Source of the DNA: Chondrosia reniformis
Taxonomy: Eukaryota; Porifera; Demospongiae; Chondrillida; Chondrillidae
Assembly: GCA_947172415.1 (NCBI GenBank)
Contig: OX359195.1
Span: 1-64,000, forward strand
DNA length: 64,000 nucleotides
Direction: 5' to 3'
Positions 45,107 through 57,170 of this stretch are shown here, piece by piece; positions within the stretch are counted from its first letter, which is position 1; every line of letters begins with the position of its first letter. The notes under the pieces are model-generated. The model was given only the letters and a program-made list of their open reading frames with translations, did not search any database and had not been told where the DNA came from. A program made the position numbers and the translations under genes.

Positions 45107-45169
45107 AAAGATCGACTGACAACAGCTCAGGGACTGAATAATAGTGAACAACGTGGCGAGGTGTTTACT

Positions 45170-45193
45170 GTATATAAAACGTGTTGGACCAAT
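45170..45193 (-). promoter_or_regulatory. K6 core promoter (TATA and CCAAT)
   Basis: Minus-strand TTTTATATAC at 45170-45179 and inverted CCAAT at 45189-45193, 64 bp above the ATG. Confidence 0.58.
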
Positions 45194-45199
45194 CAGACT

Positions 45200-46374
45200 C
45201 GCCTTCCATATATGGGGTCGACCTAAGTAGAGGAACTGAAACTGGAAATAAGGAAACGGAAACGAGAAAAAGCCGGAAACAGATGACTACACAAAATTTC
45301 TTCTTTATATTTCATATTTTCACATATTCTACAATTACGTAGATATTTTACATTTATTATTACTTAATATACAGCTACATGTATACATCAGCTACATGTA
45401 TACATCAGATATCTTCCAAACTATAATGTCTATATTGGTATGCATATATTAGAGCTTGCACAAGATATAAAGTAGACAATTGTAGTGAGGACTTTTGTCT
45501 GTAGAATTTATATATAGCAGAATTGATATTTTCATTACTACTCTTACATTCATGTAATGTTTTGGAGAACCAGATAGAGTGATATTAAGACCACAAATAT
45601 ATTAAAACCACAGATGTGTATATATACTATACTATATATATAATATAAGCCCATATATATACCATATTATCTCTAATATAAGCCCAAATGGGACTTTTAT
45701 TTTTCAATTCATTTTGGTAAATCAACTTTGTTGGGACAATGTACACTGTAAACTGTATATAGAGAGCGGCATGTTTTATAAGTATATGAATACAATAAGT
45801 ACTTTAGTATATAAGTGTGTCAGCGGGCTTATATTGGGGATTGGGCTTCTATTTTCTCTGATAACTTGTAAAGGTGGACTTCTATTGTATTGGAGACTAA
45901 CATATATTACAGACAATACGGTACATTAGATTGAAAGACGCCTATATAGGCTGCATACATACATCCTTACACAACAGAAGGTTCTAAACCCATCAATGCA
46001 TAATGACTTGTCTTGAGATCCATTTAGTGCAGAGTTGCAGACCAAACAATGACATTGTGTACACAGTGCATGCACTTGTCATTATGTTCATTTTGGCTAT
46101 AAACACCTGTGGCTTAATTAAAGAATATTTGCAACTTAAATAACTAGACAGATATATACGTAATGCATGTTTAATAATTTATAACAAATATATACAGTTG
46201 AAGATATTATAGTTTATTATTATAGTTGTGATTCATCTCAATTGAATGTATGGCTGCAAATGACAACATACTACAGTCCACAATTTCAGAGCCACCTCAG
46301 GTATGTACAGTATATAATACATAATAATTTGAAAAAAGTTTGTCTCAAATTAAAAGATGATGCTTACAATGCAA
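45200..46374. other. AT-rich spacer of the last unit
   Basis: No gene. Similar to 20850-22157 but without the 29-bp array; contains duplicated TACATGTATACATCAG motifs near 45375. Confidence 0.6.
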
Positions 46375-46680
46375 TCAAAATGGTCTGGAGGTACTCGAAT
46401 GGAAGCTGCTTCAGTTGCATACAGAACCTCCGAAACAGCCTTCATTAAATTCTGAGCATTGTCGGTCAACATTTCAGTGGCTTCCTTGTCAGATTCAGGA
46501 TCTGATTGAACAGATCAGGAGAAATGGACAGAGTAACTAGTTTCACATCAAACCACTACAGCCAACCTTCACTACACGCTATCTAATATGTACTGACCAT
46601 CAGCAGATCTGGTTGCCTTTACAGTATATAGCAATGATCTTCAGTTGAGCAGCTATTGTTGGTATCTCTGTGATATGTGA
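46375..46680 (-). pseudogene. Vinculin 3' end pseudo-copy, unexpanded
   Basis: Near-identical to vinculin 7415-7690: last-exon codons (NAQNLMKAVSEV, EAASIRVPP once only), the preceding intron, and part of the exon encoding ATQLKIIA. The rest of vinculin is missing and the sequence runs into non-vinculin DNA at about 46660. It records the state before minisatellite expansion. Confidence 0.85.
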
Positions 46681-47017
46681 CTGTTTGTTCTTCTTTTCTA
46701 CAGTGAAATATTTTATAGCATTAATAAAAACTGAGAAGTGAACATTACACAAGAAACGGTACATTTCACAAGACATCACAAAAAAATAAAATAATTGTTT
46801 CAATTTAATCACTTTTGAACAACACTGCTACGAACTGGCATTAGAGTGGGAATTAAGTGGTCTAGTTATGGGGGTTATGAGAGGTTTAGTGTTTGTATGT
46901 GTGCTAGTAGTAGTACATTGTTGTCTCTTCAATAGTAGTACTTGTAAACATTTGTTAATTCCACAATTATAATTTACAATACATGAAATTATTACAGCAA
47001 AAGACTGACTGAAATTG

Positions 47018-47634
47018 ACTTGTGTTTGAGTCACGTCTCTCTCCAGAACCACACCCTAATGCACTCGAGCCACGCCTTATTCTACTAGAGCCACGCCTCC
47101 TTTGATTACTAGGGATTGCCTCTTGTTTTGAGTCAAGAGATGTGTGTCCAATTTCAAAGGATCAAAGTACTCTCCTTGAACTGCATTAGGCAGTGCAGAC
47201 TTGGGGGAATTCCCATCTACAGATTGAGGTGTGGAAGGGACCATGTGTACAGTACGAACATTGTGCGGACGGGAAGATGGACGATGGTTAGTTGCCATAA
47301 CAAGCTCTGCAGACCTCAAGGGGTGTGTACCATTAAAGGGCGTGGCTGCTCTCTGACCACGCCTACTATTCTTGTATAGGCTATTTGGTCTAGAGGAATG
47401 CTTAGGAGACTGGGGGTAAGACCCTCCTGTTAGTGATGAGTTGGAAGAGGAGTGACCAGATACTTAAGGACCACTTTCTACACCTGAAGCATTGAACCGG
47501 CAACAAGCAGTACAATGCGACAGCTCAACTTGATAGTGTGTAAATTAGCAATCAATTTTGTGTGATCTAGTGAAGCCTGTCAAGTGCTCACCTTCAGTCC
47601 GAGCCGGCGATACTTTAGATGGCTTCGACCCCAT
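47018..47634 (-). pseudogene. TRIM 5' fragment, copy C
   Basis: Holds TRIM exon 1 (ATG at 47634), a shortened intron 1, and about 0.45 kb of exon 2 up to the SSALGCGSGERRDS codons, then stops before the RING. In exon 2 a CAA is now TAA (47464-47466), and an added base pair near 47143 shifts the frame, so it cannot encode the TRIM N-terminus. It still shares its promoter with OSBPL-like copy C. Confidence 0.85.
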
Positions 47635-47755
47635 TCCGTTAATTCGATAGGACCTCCAAGAAGCTTTCCAAACATAAGTTTGTATGTTTTGCTACCCCAT
47701 GGCACGGCTCACGTGACATTAAATGGCTGCCCATGTAAACGTTTGACCAGCTGGA

Positions 47756-49241
47756 ATGCATCAAGAGGACGACTTTTCCGATAAGTTGACGGGCGCTAAT
47801 TTGAGCGAAGAAGAAAAGCGAAAGTTGAGGGAAGTCATGGAGCGAGCAAAGGTTGGTTAAGTGTCAACCTCTTCGGATATCGCGTTACAAAATGTGTGTT
47901 TTGATTCCGTTTGACGTTTTTAGGAGTTCGATTCGTCCAATCAGTTCAAGTAAACCATTTTTAGCTTATTTTGCATTCATTTGACCGAACGCCTCCTTCT
48001 TTTCCGAGTAGTGAGCCTTTGGAGGGCGTCCTCCTGAAATGGGTTAATCTAATGAAGGGATACCAACCGAGGTACTTTGTGCTGGATCCCGTACAGTGCA
48101 GTTTGTACTATTATATGGTAAGTCTAATAATATAAATGTTTGGTACACAGTGATGAAATTCATCCTGTAGTCTGAGGATCGTCGCAAGCACCCACCGCGA
48201 GGGTCCCTCCACCTGTGGGGGGCAGAGGTCTCACCCAGCGAAGAGGACTCACAGACCTTCCAAGTACATGATACACATTGTGTGAAGTAACTCTCAAGCC
48301 ACGCCCCTTAGCCACACCCTTTTCCATATAAGGTCAATAGTTCTAATGGGATCACCTACAAATTGAAAGCGAGTAACTCCAAAGAGCGACAGAAGTGGAT
48401 TTCTCACTTGAGAGTCTTCGCTACAAAGGCATCCAGAGGGCTTGGTCAAACCACACCCATTACAGTACCGCCTGTCACGCCCACTACAGTGACCACGCCC
48501 ATAAGTGACAGTCCACCCAACAAGTCACCACGGCGACCAAGTGTTTCAAGGAAACTATCATCTTCCTTGTAAGTGAAGTGACTTGCTAAATATTTAGAAT
48601 AAGGATTTCTTGCATTGAACTTATCTTTAAGACACTCTAAGAGTCGAAAAATGAACATAAAAAATATTGCTTGTTACCAATGTCTGTTGACTAAATGTGT
48701 AGTTTAGTTCCGTCCACCAAGTCCACTCCCATTCACAAATCAAAATCAGTATCATCTGAATTGGAAGTGGAACCCATTCTCCCCATGGACCCTATAATTG
48801 GAGAGTACTTGAAGGCTACATCGCATTTTGAGAATTTAGTTCAACTTTTAGAAGACAAAGAATTCACACACTCCATCAACCCAGTAAGTAAACATGTTTC
48901 GTGATAAATGTTTCCATGGCAACCATGTTATATTATTCTATCTACAGGACGTGTTACTATTAAAAGCAACTTCACAAGTGAGCTCCAAATATGGATGTAA
49001 TGGCTTCAGTATACTTGAGGATTTTTTTCATTCCAATTTTCCTACATACTACGTCTATTCTACAGTAAAAGTCCTATAGGGAACTAAACCTAGTGAGAGC
49101 TTTGGATGAGGATACAAGAGTCTTCTACTGTTCTACTATGCACAGACATCCTCATGATACATAACTGTTTATTCTTCCTTTCTACAGTCGACCATTCAGG
49201 CAATGCAAGACTGCCTAGCTTTAATACAAACTGAAAAGTGA
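47756..49241 (+). CDS. OSBPL10/11-like: OSBPL10/11-like PH protein, copy C (open)
   Basis: Eight exons in frame: 47756-47851, 47924-47949, 48012-48117, 48171-48263, 48333-48568, 48703-48883, 48948-48977, 49188-49241 (273 residues). The PH-domain Trp is intact. TYKLKAS replaces TYKMKAS. The ORD lipid-transfer domain is absent, as in copies A and B. The stop is 59 bp from the stop of the USP gene on the other strand, so the two transcripts converge and probably overlap. Confidence 0.7.
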
Positions 49242-49300
49242 ACAGTGCATTTCACAGGAAACATCACAAACAAATTAAATAATTGTTTTGTCCAATTTCA

Positions 49301-52300
49301 CTATTGTTTATGTTTAAAGGACAAACTGTACTTCTGTAGGGGGGAGGGGAGGATGGGCGTGGCAGAGTTGCTGGGTGGCCTCTCCAGACCGGCGCAACCA
49401 TGACGACGAACATATATTAGTATGTAGGGCTGACACAACTCCACTTCCTGTGGTGTTGCCATGGCAATACGAGAATCATTGCAAAATATCCAAGACTCTA
49501 CAGATAAAAGTGTTCATTTCCTGTTTGCACAATTAACGTTTTCCACTCAACTAACCTGCCTCCTGGTTCCAGCAGTAGGAAGTGTAGTGTCCCGAGGAAA
49601 ACCCTTTCCCATGATGAATAATTATGCTTGATAAGTCATAGAGATATTCATTGTTTCCATGGCAACCAGGTGATGCCATCTGTTTAGTAAATTGTCTCAT
49701 ACTTAATTCAAATGGAAATGTAACATGCTGATCAATTTTGGAGTAGGAACTACCTGTCCACCTAATGAAATTGAAATGAGAATGGGAATGGGATATGTAC
49801 TATGAATGTCTGGCTAATCTCCTCATGTATCATCGCAAATGGTCTCGGTCCTGTGGAGGAAGGAGGAGGTTCTTCCCTCTATAGGACTGTTAGACTGAGT
49901 GTGCTGCTCTTACTAGACCATGCAAGTGTGAATGTGATGTCACAGTTGGGAAAGCCATTACAAACGATTTTGCACAATTTTTTCGAGAAATGTTTTCAGG
50001 CAAAGTGTATTGCTTGCAAACACTAACTTGAATCTTTTTAAATGAATCCTTAAAACCTCTGGTAGCTTAGCAACCATCATTCTCTTTGATGCTGAGGGTA
50101 ATCCCCTCCCATTTTCCCCCACCATGGCTGAACAGGAGTCACATGAGTAGCATGGTATGGATTCAAAAGCTATAAAGTGCTTGAGAAGGTCCAGGAGGTG
50201 ACACAGGCCTATTGAGAGGGACTTCCCCTGAAGAGATAGTCTCTTACTGAAAAGACTCCTCATGTGAAATCTAAGCAAATAGAACGGATGACATTAACCA
50301 AAATGAGAGGGTTTTACTCTCAACTGACTCCACTGGAAAGTCTAATGAGAGATCACAGAACGGTTCTTCTCTGTAGGATTCGTGAGCACAGCGTTCACAT
50401 GTCACGCTGCTACAGAGTCGACCCTCAAAGAGAGTTCCAATGAGCTGGGCCGGAAGGACAGAGACCTGACCTTCGTTCAGTCGCACTGGCAGGGGAGGGT
50501 AGCTCTCCAACTCTGCCTGCAAATGGTCCAGAATTTCACTACAGACCATAACACACCAATTGAGCTGGGTCATGTGACAATCATGTGATCTGTTACCTTA
50601 GAAACTCCTGAGCATCTTGCTGGTTGTAACCATGGAAAGATGGGACCAGCTCCCAAACAGCATTCAGCAGTGTATGTGGAGTGACCACAGTCTACACACG
50701 TACATAGGGACATACGAGATACTACAAGTATACGAGATACTACAAGTATACGAGATACTACAAGTATACGAGATACTACAAGTATACGAGATACTACAAG
50801 TATACGAGATACTACAAGTACATTACCCATTTTCCTGACCACATTACACGAAAGAGTGAGTGCAGCTCTTGACAAAGTGACCTACAAAAGCATCGGTTGC
50901 CAGAGAAACAAGATAGCTGGTTGTCATAGTAATAAATTGCTAAAGTAAAATATTTTACCTTTCTGAATATTCAGAGTTCTCATCTTTGTCATTCCTCTTG
51001 TTTAGACTGCCCCTCTTTACAGGTTTCTGATTGATCCGCTGTACACCAGAAAAAACTGAACAAGTTACGCCCCCTCAGAACTCACTGAACCAGTCACGCC
51101 CCCTCAGAACTCACTGAACCAGTCACGCCCCCTCAGAACTCACTGAACCGGTCACGCCCCCTCAGACTTACCTGAAAACATTCGACTGTTGTTTGTCTGC
51201 TAAACATACTCCTCCTTTGTTCTGCATTGCTTTGAGTAAAACCCTGCAATTTATTTGCAGTAGACCCAAAGGATCTTAAACATTCTCTCAGTGGTGCAAT
51301 GTGACTGTAAATTTTGAAAAAAATGAGAATGAAACGAGAGGATAATGGATGAGGGCTGGTGGGCGAGGGCTGGTGGGCGAGGGCTGGTGGGCGAGGGCAC
51401 TACCTTAAGGCTTGCAACACGGCATTCATGTAACAAGTGTTGCCAAGGTTTCTCAATCCAATGATCCCTGGCATCACCTTCTGTCTTTTGGGAGGGGGAG
51501 GGGCTGGGAATAGTGAAGGGGCGTGGTCACCATCTACTGACTCCTAATAGTAACAAATTGTAATGTAAAGCAACCATCAAAGAGCAATGAAGCATTACCT
51601 GTCCATCCTTTGCCATGGCAACCACCTTGACCCACCCACTGAAGCACTTTCCTAGGAGGTGGGTCTTTCGGTAGCTCTTGGCTGTAGCAAGTTGATCACA
51701 TTCCACATCATTCAACTTGAGCTTGTGCAGGATGAGACTCGGTTGTCTCATGATCCGCCCACTCCTTGTACGCGACTCCTTGCTCACTTGGCACTTGATG
51801 TCCTCCAACAACCCCTTCAGTGTGCTAATGACTCCCAGCACATCATCACCTGCCACATCCTTATCACAAGCAAAGCTACACATCAACAGGAATTGATTGC
51901 ATTATACTCCTTTCCCTTTCCCTCTCTCTCTCCTTTTCCCTCTCTCTCTCCTTTTCCCTCTCTCTCCCTGTCCCTCTCTCTCTCTCTCTCTTTCCCTCTC
52001 CCTTTCCCTCTCCCTCTCTCTCTCCCTGTCCCTCTCTCTCCCTCTTCCTCTCCCTTTCCCCCTCCCTCTCTCTCCCTCTTCCTCTCCCTCTCCCTCTCCC
52101 CCTCCCTCTCCCTCTCCCTCTCTTTCCCTCTTCCTCTCCCTCTCCCTCTCCCTCTCCCTCTCCCTTTCCCTGTCCATGTCATTCTACACACTTAACATTG
52201 CATGCAAAGGAACACACGCCTTCACTTGAGAGTTTATCTATGGATTCATTATACGTGAGGCATCATACAAGAGTTATTTGAAATATTGGGGAAGTCTAGC

Positions 52301-53406
52301 AATAGCTGTTTGGACAGTGCATACTGAAATAACTCCCACTGTAAAGAATTTACAGTAAATACTTTACCAGTGAACACGCTTCTGATTCACTTCTATGACT
52401 ATTGGATGGTGGGTGTGGTCAAAGTGCCTTTGGGCGTGGCCTTCATCACATTCATCACATCCAACATGAGAGCAGAGCAAGCAAGCCTAAAGAGGAACGG
52501 AAGTGGGTGTGGTCAACTAAGAGGAGGCAAAGAGAGGGGTGTGGTCAACTAAGAGGAGGCAAAGAGAGGGGTGTGGTCAACTAAGAGGAGGCAAAGAGAG
52601 GGGTGTGGTCAACTAAGAGGACCTACAGGGAGGGGGAGGGGTCAACTAAGAGGACCTACAGGGAGGGGGAGGGGTCAACTAAGAGGACCTACAGGGAGGG
52701 GGAGGGGTCAACTAAGAGGACCTACAGGGAGGGGGAGGGGTCAACTAAGAGGACCTACAGGGAGGGGGAGGGGTCAACTAAGAGGACCTACAGGGAGGGG
52801 GAGGGGTTAACTAAGAGGACCTAAAGGGAGGGGGAGGGGTCAACTAAGAGGACCTAAAGGGAGGGGGAGGGGTCAACTAAGAGGACCTACAGGGAGGGGG
52901 TGTGGTCAACTAAGAGGACCTAAAGGGAGGGGGTGTGGTCAACTAAGAGGACCTACAGGGAGGGGGTGTGGTCAACTAAGAGGACCTAAAGGGAGGGGGA
53001 GGGATCAACTAAGAGGACCTACAGGAGGGGGAGGGATCAAAGATATAAATAAAAACACTTGGCGGGTGTGTCTACAGTACAATAAAGTCTGTCATGCCGA
53101 TGGTAATGAGAATATTGGGTTCGAATATTGTGATAAGGAGAGGAAATAACTTTCCAATTAACTCATTTAACGCCTTACTCATGTGTACATTGTAGGGCAT
53201 CTAATGTGGGGACGAGACACGTAAACGCGCCGCGCTTGTACAGCCGTACTCACCAGTACAGTATTGGTGGTTCCGCATTCCTGACAGGCCCAGGCGCGCG
53301 GGTTGAGGAAAGATTTATTGTCCGCTACCTGGACTTGCTTTATGTGAAGACACTCGTTACTCGCTCTCTCATCGCCCGTCGTCTCTTCAGACATTTTAAG
53401 TGCCAT
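49301..53406 (-). CDS. USP44/49: USP44/USP49-like ubiquitin-specific protease
   Basis: A zinc-finger ubiquitin-binding protease. Exons in phase: 53406-53254, 52486-52368, 51875-51599, 51543-51404, 51304-51172, 51038-50959, 50881-50827, 50691-50597, 50538-about 50318; then one at about 50246-50035, one or more unresolved, and 49630-49556 and 49497-49301. The ZnF-UBP domain is [43 protein letters not shown]. The Cys box is [34 protein letters not shown] and [12 protein letters not shown] are close to human USP44/49. The His box [17 protein letters not shown] and NDSR complete the site. USP44 acts on the spindle checkpoint and H2B ubiquitin. The start is either Met of MALKMSEE. Confidence 0.87.
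50703..50822. repeat. 18-bp tandem repeat in a USP intron
   Basis: Six to seven copies of ACGAGATACTACAAGTAT between exons 7 and 8. The unit is a multiple of three, so a spurious frame crosses it. Confidence 0.88.
51057..51165. repeat. 29-bp repeat at a USP donor site
   Basis: Four copies of a unit with CAGTCACGCCCCCTCAGA, ending next to the exon 5 donor at 51171. Confidence 0.85.
51350..51400. repeat. 14-bp repeat at the donor after the USP Cys-box exon
   Basis: Three to four copies of GGGCTGGTGGGCGA, ending two bases from the donor at 51403. Confidence 0.85.
51905..52177. repeat. CT-rich microsatellite in a USP intron
   Basis: Mixed CTCTCT, CCCTTTCC and CCCTCTTCC tract of about 270 bp within the intron before the HCFACDKD exon. 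Frames through it are artefacts. Confidence 0.9.
52500..53040. repeat. 33-bp minisatellite in USP intron 1
   Basis: About 16 copies of a unit with GTCAACTAAGAGGACCTA and a G-rich half. It starts about 14 bp from the exon 2 acceptor (52487) on the intron side. The first units are GAGGCAAAG variants. Confidence 0.9.
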
Positions 53407-53573
53407 CTAGCTACATGGGAAAACCCCGCCACACGATCTTATTTTCTACTTGAAAACACGTATAAGAATAATATAAATTGTAGGCCGTACGAGTTTATAA
53501 AATAAGACCACCCTCACCAGCAAACATATAGTGTTCGTTGATACATGCCGTTGCTTTAGGCCGACCGAGGGAG
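53407..53573. promoter_or_regulatory. Divergent promoter, USP and UAP1
   Basis: A 167-bp gap between opposite start codons, so both promoters must be within it or in the first exons. No clear TATA box. Confidence 0.6.
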
Positions 53574-56500
53574 ATGGATAAGAGGTTAGCAGATTTGAGG
53601 GGCAACTTGGAAAAGTTGGGACAGAGTCACTTGTTAAAGTTTGTTTCAAAGCTGACAGAAGATGAGAAGAAGGAACTTTGCGAAGAGATAGACCACTTTA
53701 ACATTCCAGAGGTGAACCGCTACTTTGGGGAGGCGCAGAAGAGCATGTCAGAGAGCAGCGAGAAGAAGGACGATCGCTTGGAGCCTCTGCCCAGGGAGAT
53801 ATGTGGGAGCACGCTGAGCGACGGGGAGCGCGTCTCCGCGTGGGAGAGTCGAGGGCTAGCTGCGATAGCTGAGGATAAGGTAACGAGTGAGGGTGTGTCT
53901 GGTAGAGTGAGGGTGTGTCTGGTGGAGTGAGAGTGTGTCTGGTGGAGTGAGGGTGTGTCTGGAGGAGTGAGGGTGTGTCTGGAGGAGTGAGGGTGTGTCT
54001 GGTGGAGTGAGAGTGTGTCTGGTGGAGTGAGGGTGTGTCTGGTGGAGTGAGGGTGTGTCTGGTGGAGTGAGGGTGTGTCTGGTGGAGTGAGGGTGTGTCT
54101 GGTGGAGTGAGGGTGTGTCTGGTGGTTTGAAGTATAACATATTTGTTATTTATCAAATGTCTGTTGAGACGAGTTAATTAACATCTCCAGAGAAGTATTT
54201 GTGGTTAGTCAACTCATAGTTTGACAGACACTGCACTTGAGTGGAGTCTGCAAGTGCAGACTAACTCTAGGACTAACACAGACAGTGAAAGATTGCTTAC
54301 AACTTTGTCCCTGCCTTGTCATTGAAACTGCATTTCCATTCTGTTTAGTAAATATTTACATAATTACTGTAAATATCTTTCTTATTTAATACAATATTCA
54401 TTTCATTGTTTATATACAAACTTCCTGTTTGAGCTACATCTCATTTGGAATGCCAACACTTTATGGCTTCTACAAACACAGATGTGTTTTTTAAAGTTAC
54501 AATTTGTTACACAGTATGTGACCCCGCCCATTGACTCCTCCTCTCCCCTGTAGGTTGCGGTCCTGTTGCTAGCTGGAGGTCAAGGTACAAGGCTGGGTGT
54601 AGCATACCCAAAGGGTATGTACGACGTTGGTATGCCCTCCCGCAAGACCTTGTACCAACTGCAAGCTGAACGCATCCTCAAACTGGAGCAATTAGCCTCC
54701 ACTGACAAACACTGCACTATTCCATGGTGTGTCTCTCTTGGTGGTTCATTGCCATGGAAACAATGTTACCATGGAAACAGTGTGCCACAACAGTATTGCA
54801 TTAGGTTACCATGGAAACATATCTCCCTATAGGTACATAATGACCAGTGAACATACGAAGCAGTATACGGTAGACTTCTTCAAAAAGAACGATTATTTTG
54901 GTTTGTCCAGTGAGCATGTCATCATCTTTGAGCAAGGAACATTGCCATGTTTGGACTTTAATGGCAAGATCATGCTCTCGAAGCCGCACAGTCTGGCCAA
55001 GGCTCCAGATGGCAATGGTGGACTGTACAGAGCTCTGAAAAAGTGGAATATTCTGGAAGACATGAAAAAGAGAGGAGTAGAATACATACATGCCTACTGT
55101 GTTGACAATATTCTAGTCAAAATGGCCGACCCTGTGTTTATTGGCTTCTGTCTGGAGAAGGAAGCAGAATGTGGTGCTAAGGTATGAGTTGTATGATAGC
55201 CTTGGATAACTTTGGATAACTTTGGATATCTTAGCTCGTCACGTTACAACTGGCCAATTATTTCTTGTAATATTCCCAGCCTTTTGAGGGTGTAGCATGC
55301 TTATTTGGGGGTGTGGCATGCTTATTTGGGGGTGTGGCATGCTTATTTGGGGGTGTGGCATGCTTATTTGGGGGTGTGGCATGTTAATTATTTGGAATAC
55401 AATCCTACAGGTTGTGCAAAAGGTGAATGAGACGGAGGCGGTGGGTGTGGTCTGTCAATGTGACGGCAAGTACCAAGTTGTTGAGTACAGTGAAGTCTCC
55501 ATGGAAACAGCTGCTAAGCGCAACCAAGATGGAGTCCTAGTGTTCAATGCCGGCAACATTTGCATGCACTATTTCACAAGGAACTTCTTGCAACGCGTTA
55601 TAGAGTAAATGTCTTAATATATATTCCAATAAGTGCTCACCTGACCTGCCTAATCTTGCCCCCGAATGTAGCACTCACCTAGAGGATTTGAGACATCATG
55701 TTGCCAAGAAGAAGATACCGTATGTCAATGATAAGGGAGAGATGTAAGTCTGTTGAGGTGTCATGTGACTATCATGTGACCACCATATTCACAGTTCTGC
55801 ATTGTATGTAATTTGTAGTATAAAACCAGATAAAGTGAATGGAATCAAAATGGAGAAGTTTATATTTGACGTGTTTGAGTTTACAAAGTAAGAGTGCGCT
55901 CATGCAAAACAACATATAGTGAGCACTGCCTTTTGTGTGTAACTAGATCATTAGCTGTGCTGGAAGTGAAGAGAAATGACGAGTTCTCTCCAGTTAAGAA
56001 TGCTCCAGGCTCAAGCAAAGATTGTCCAGAGACTGCTAGAGCAGCCCTCATGGATCTTCATTACAGGCAGATACTTTCCGCTGGAGGAAAATTCCTTGAT
56101 GAAGATGGCAAAGCTCTTCCAGTAATTCCTCGCAAGTAAGTCTACATTGTCAGGAACATAACATTTATATAATGACCACACCCCTTTATAATGACCACAC
56201 CCCTTATGATGACCACACTCCCTTATGATGACCTCACCCCTTTATAATGACCACACCCCTTTATAATGACCACTCCCCCTTATAATGACCACACCCCCAT
56301 ATACCTTTTACCATTTGCTCTGCCCCTCTCCCTGAAGTAACATCAGTTCGTCCAATCCAAACAGTCCATCTGAAAAGCCACTCATTCAGTGTGAAATTTC
56401 CCCTTTGGTTTCTTATTTTGGAGAGGTAAGCCTTAATTAGAATGCTATCTCATGAATACTCCGTATATGTATGAGTGTTGCCATGGTAACTAAATGGACT

Positions 56501-56643
56501 GTATTTGCATGCAGGGGCTGGAAGAACATGTAACAGATAAAGAGCTGTACTCTCCCTTTCACCTCGAGTTGACAAAAGGGGGTGTGAGAGATACCATGAA
56601 TGGAAATGGACAAGCTCACACACCCAAGAGACCCAAACTGTGA
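53574..56643 (+). CDS. UAP1: UDP-N-acetylhexosamine pyrophosphorylase
   Basis: Makes UDP-GlcNAc from UTP and GlcNAc-1-phosphate in the cytosol, last step of the hexosamine pathway. Nine exons in phase: 53574-53879, 54554-54726, 54833-55181, 55411-55604, 55672-55743, 55819-55887, 55947-56135, 56338-56425, 56515-56643; 522 residues. The nucleotide-binding signature [20 protein letters not shown] opens exon 2. [22 protein letters not shown] [14 protein letters not shown]...[31 protein letters not shown] and NDEFSPVKN are all present. The start is the ATG at 53574, preceded by a purine. Introns 1, 3 and 7 contain minisatellites at their ends. Confidence 0.95.
53887..54125. repeat. 20-bp minisatellite at the UAP1 intron 1 donor
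   Basis: About 12 copies of GTGAGGGTGTGTCTGGTGGA start eight bases after the exon 1 end (AAG|GTAACGAGTGAGG). Each unit offers a GTGAGG donor-like motif. Confidence 0.9.
55286..55384. repeat. 21-bp repeat in UAP1 intron 3
   Basis: Five copies of a unit with GCTTATTTGGGGGTGTGGCA, ending about 27 bp before the exon 4 acceptor. Confidence 0.88.
56168..56305. repeat. About 19-bp repeat in UAP1 intron 7
   Basis: Seven imperfect copies of CTTTATAATGACCACACCC between exons 7 and 8. Confidence 0.85.
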
Positions 56644-57170
56644 CCACACTATAATAGCAACAAATAGAACTATAGACATTATATTGTTTGAAATGTTTAT
56701 CTTTATAGAATTTTGGTACATATGAATTTTATATCTTGTTTATGTGTCTGTGTATATTAGGTAAAAATGTAATTGTTTCTATTATATCAAAGCAGTATTT
56801 TTGCATAATACTATAAATGGCCAACCTGAGACAAATTTAGAACTATGTACTATATACGAACCTCAAAAGCTACAATACTAATAGAGTAAGGATTGACACT
56901 TTCAAAAGATAAGCTACAATACCTTCAAAGATTTCTTATACACATTGATATATACTGTATAGTACTTGATTATTGGTGAAGATTAATTTCGTATGCCAGT
57001 TTTTTAATGTACATTTAGTGGTAAAACTTGTTAAATGGTGTTAAATGAAATTCACAGATATGCTAGAAATGCTTCCAATGAGTTCCTTTTCTCACACCAA
57101 ATTAAGTTTGTAAGACAAATTTTAAGTTCCATCAAAATTTCAAAACTCATTGGTCAGGCTCTATATATAT
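56644..57170. other. UAP1 3' flank and satellite edge
   Basis: No gene. The segment 56800-56990 (CATAATACTATAAATGGCC...GTAGTACTTGATTATTGG-like) is a diverged relative of the cassette at 59510-59650, so satellite-associated DNA begins almost at the UAP1 3' end. Inverted monomer fragments occupy about 57050-57170. Confidence 0.6.

Noticed and set aside
53698..54156. Minus-strand histidine/threonine/proline-rich frame across UAP1 exon 1 and intron 1
   Set aside because: It is the 20-bp intron minisatellite plus antisense of a conserved exon.
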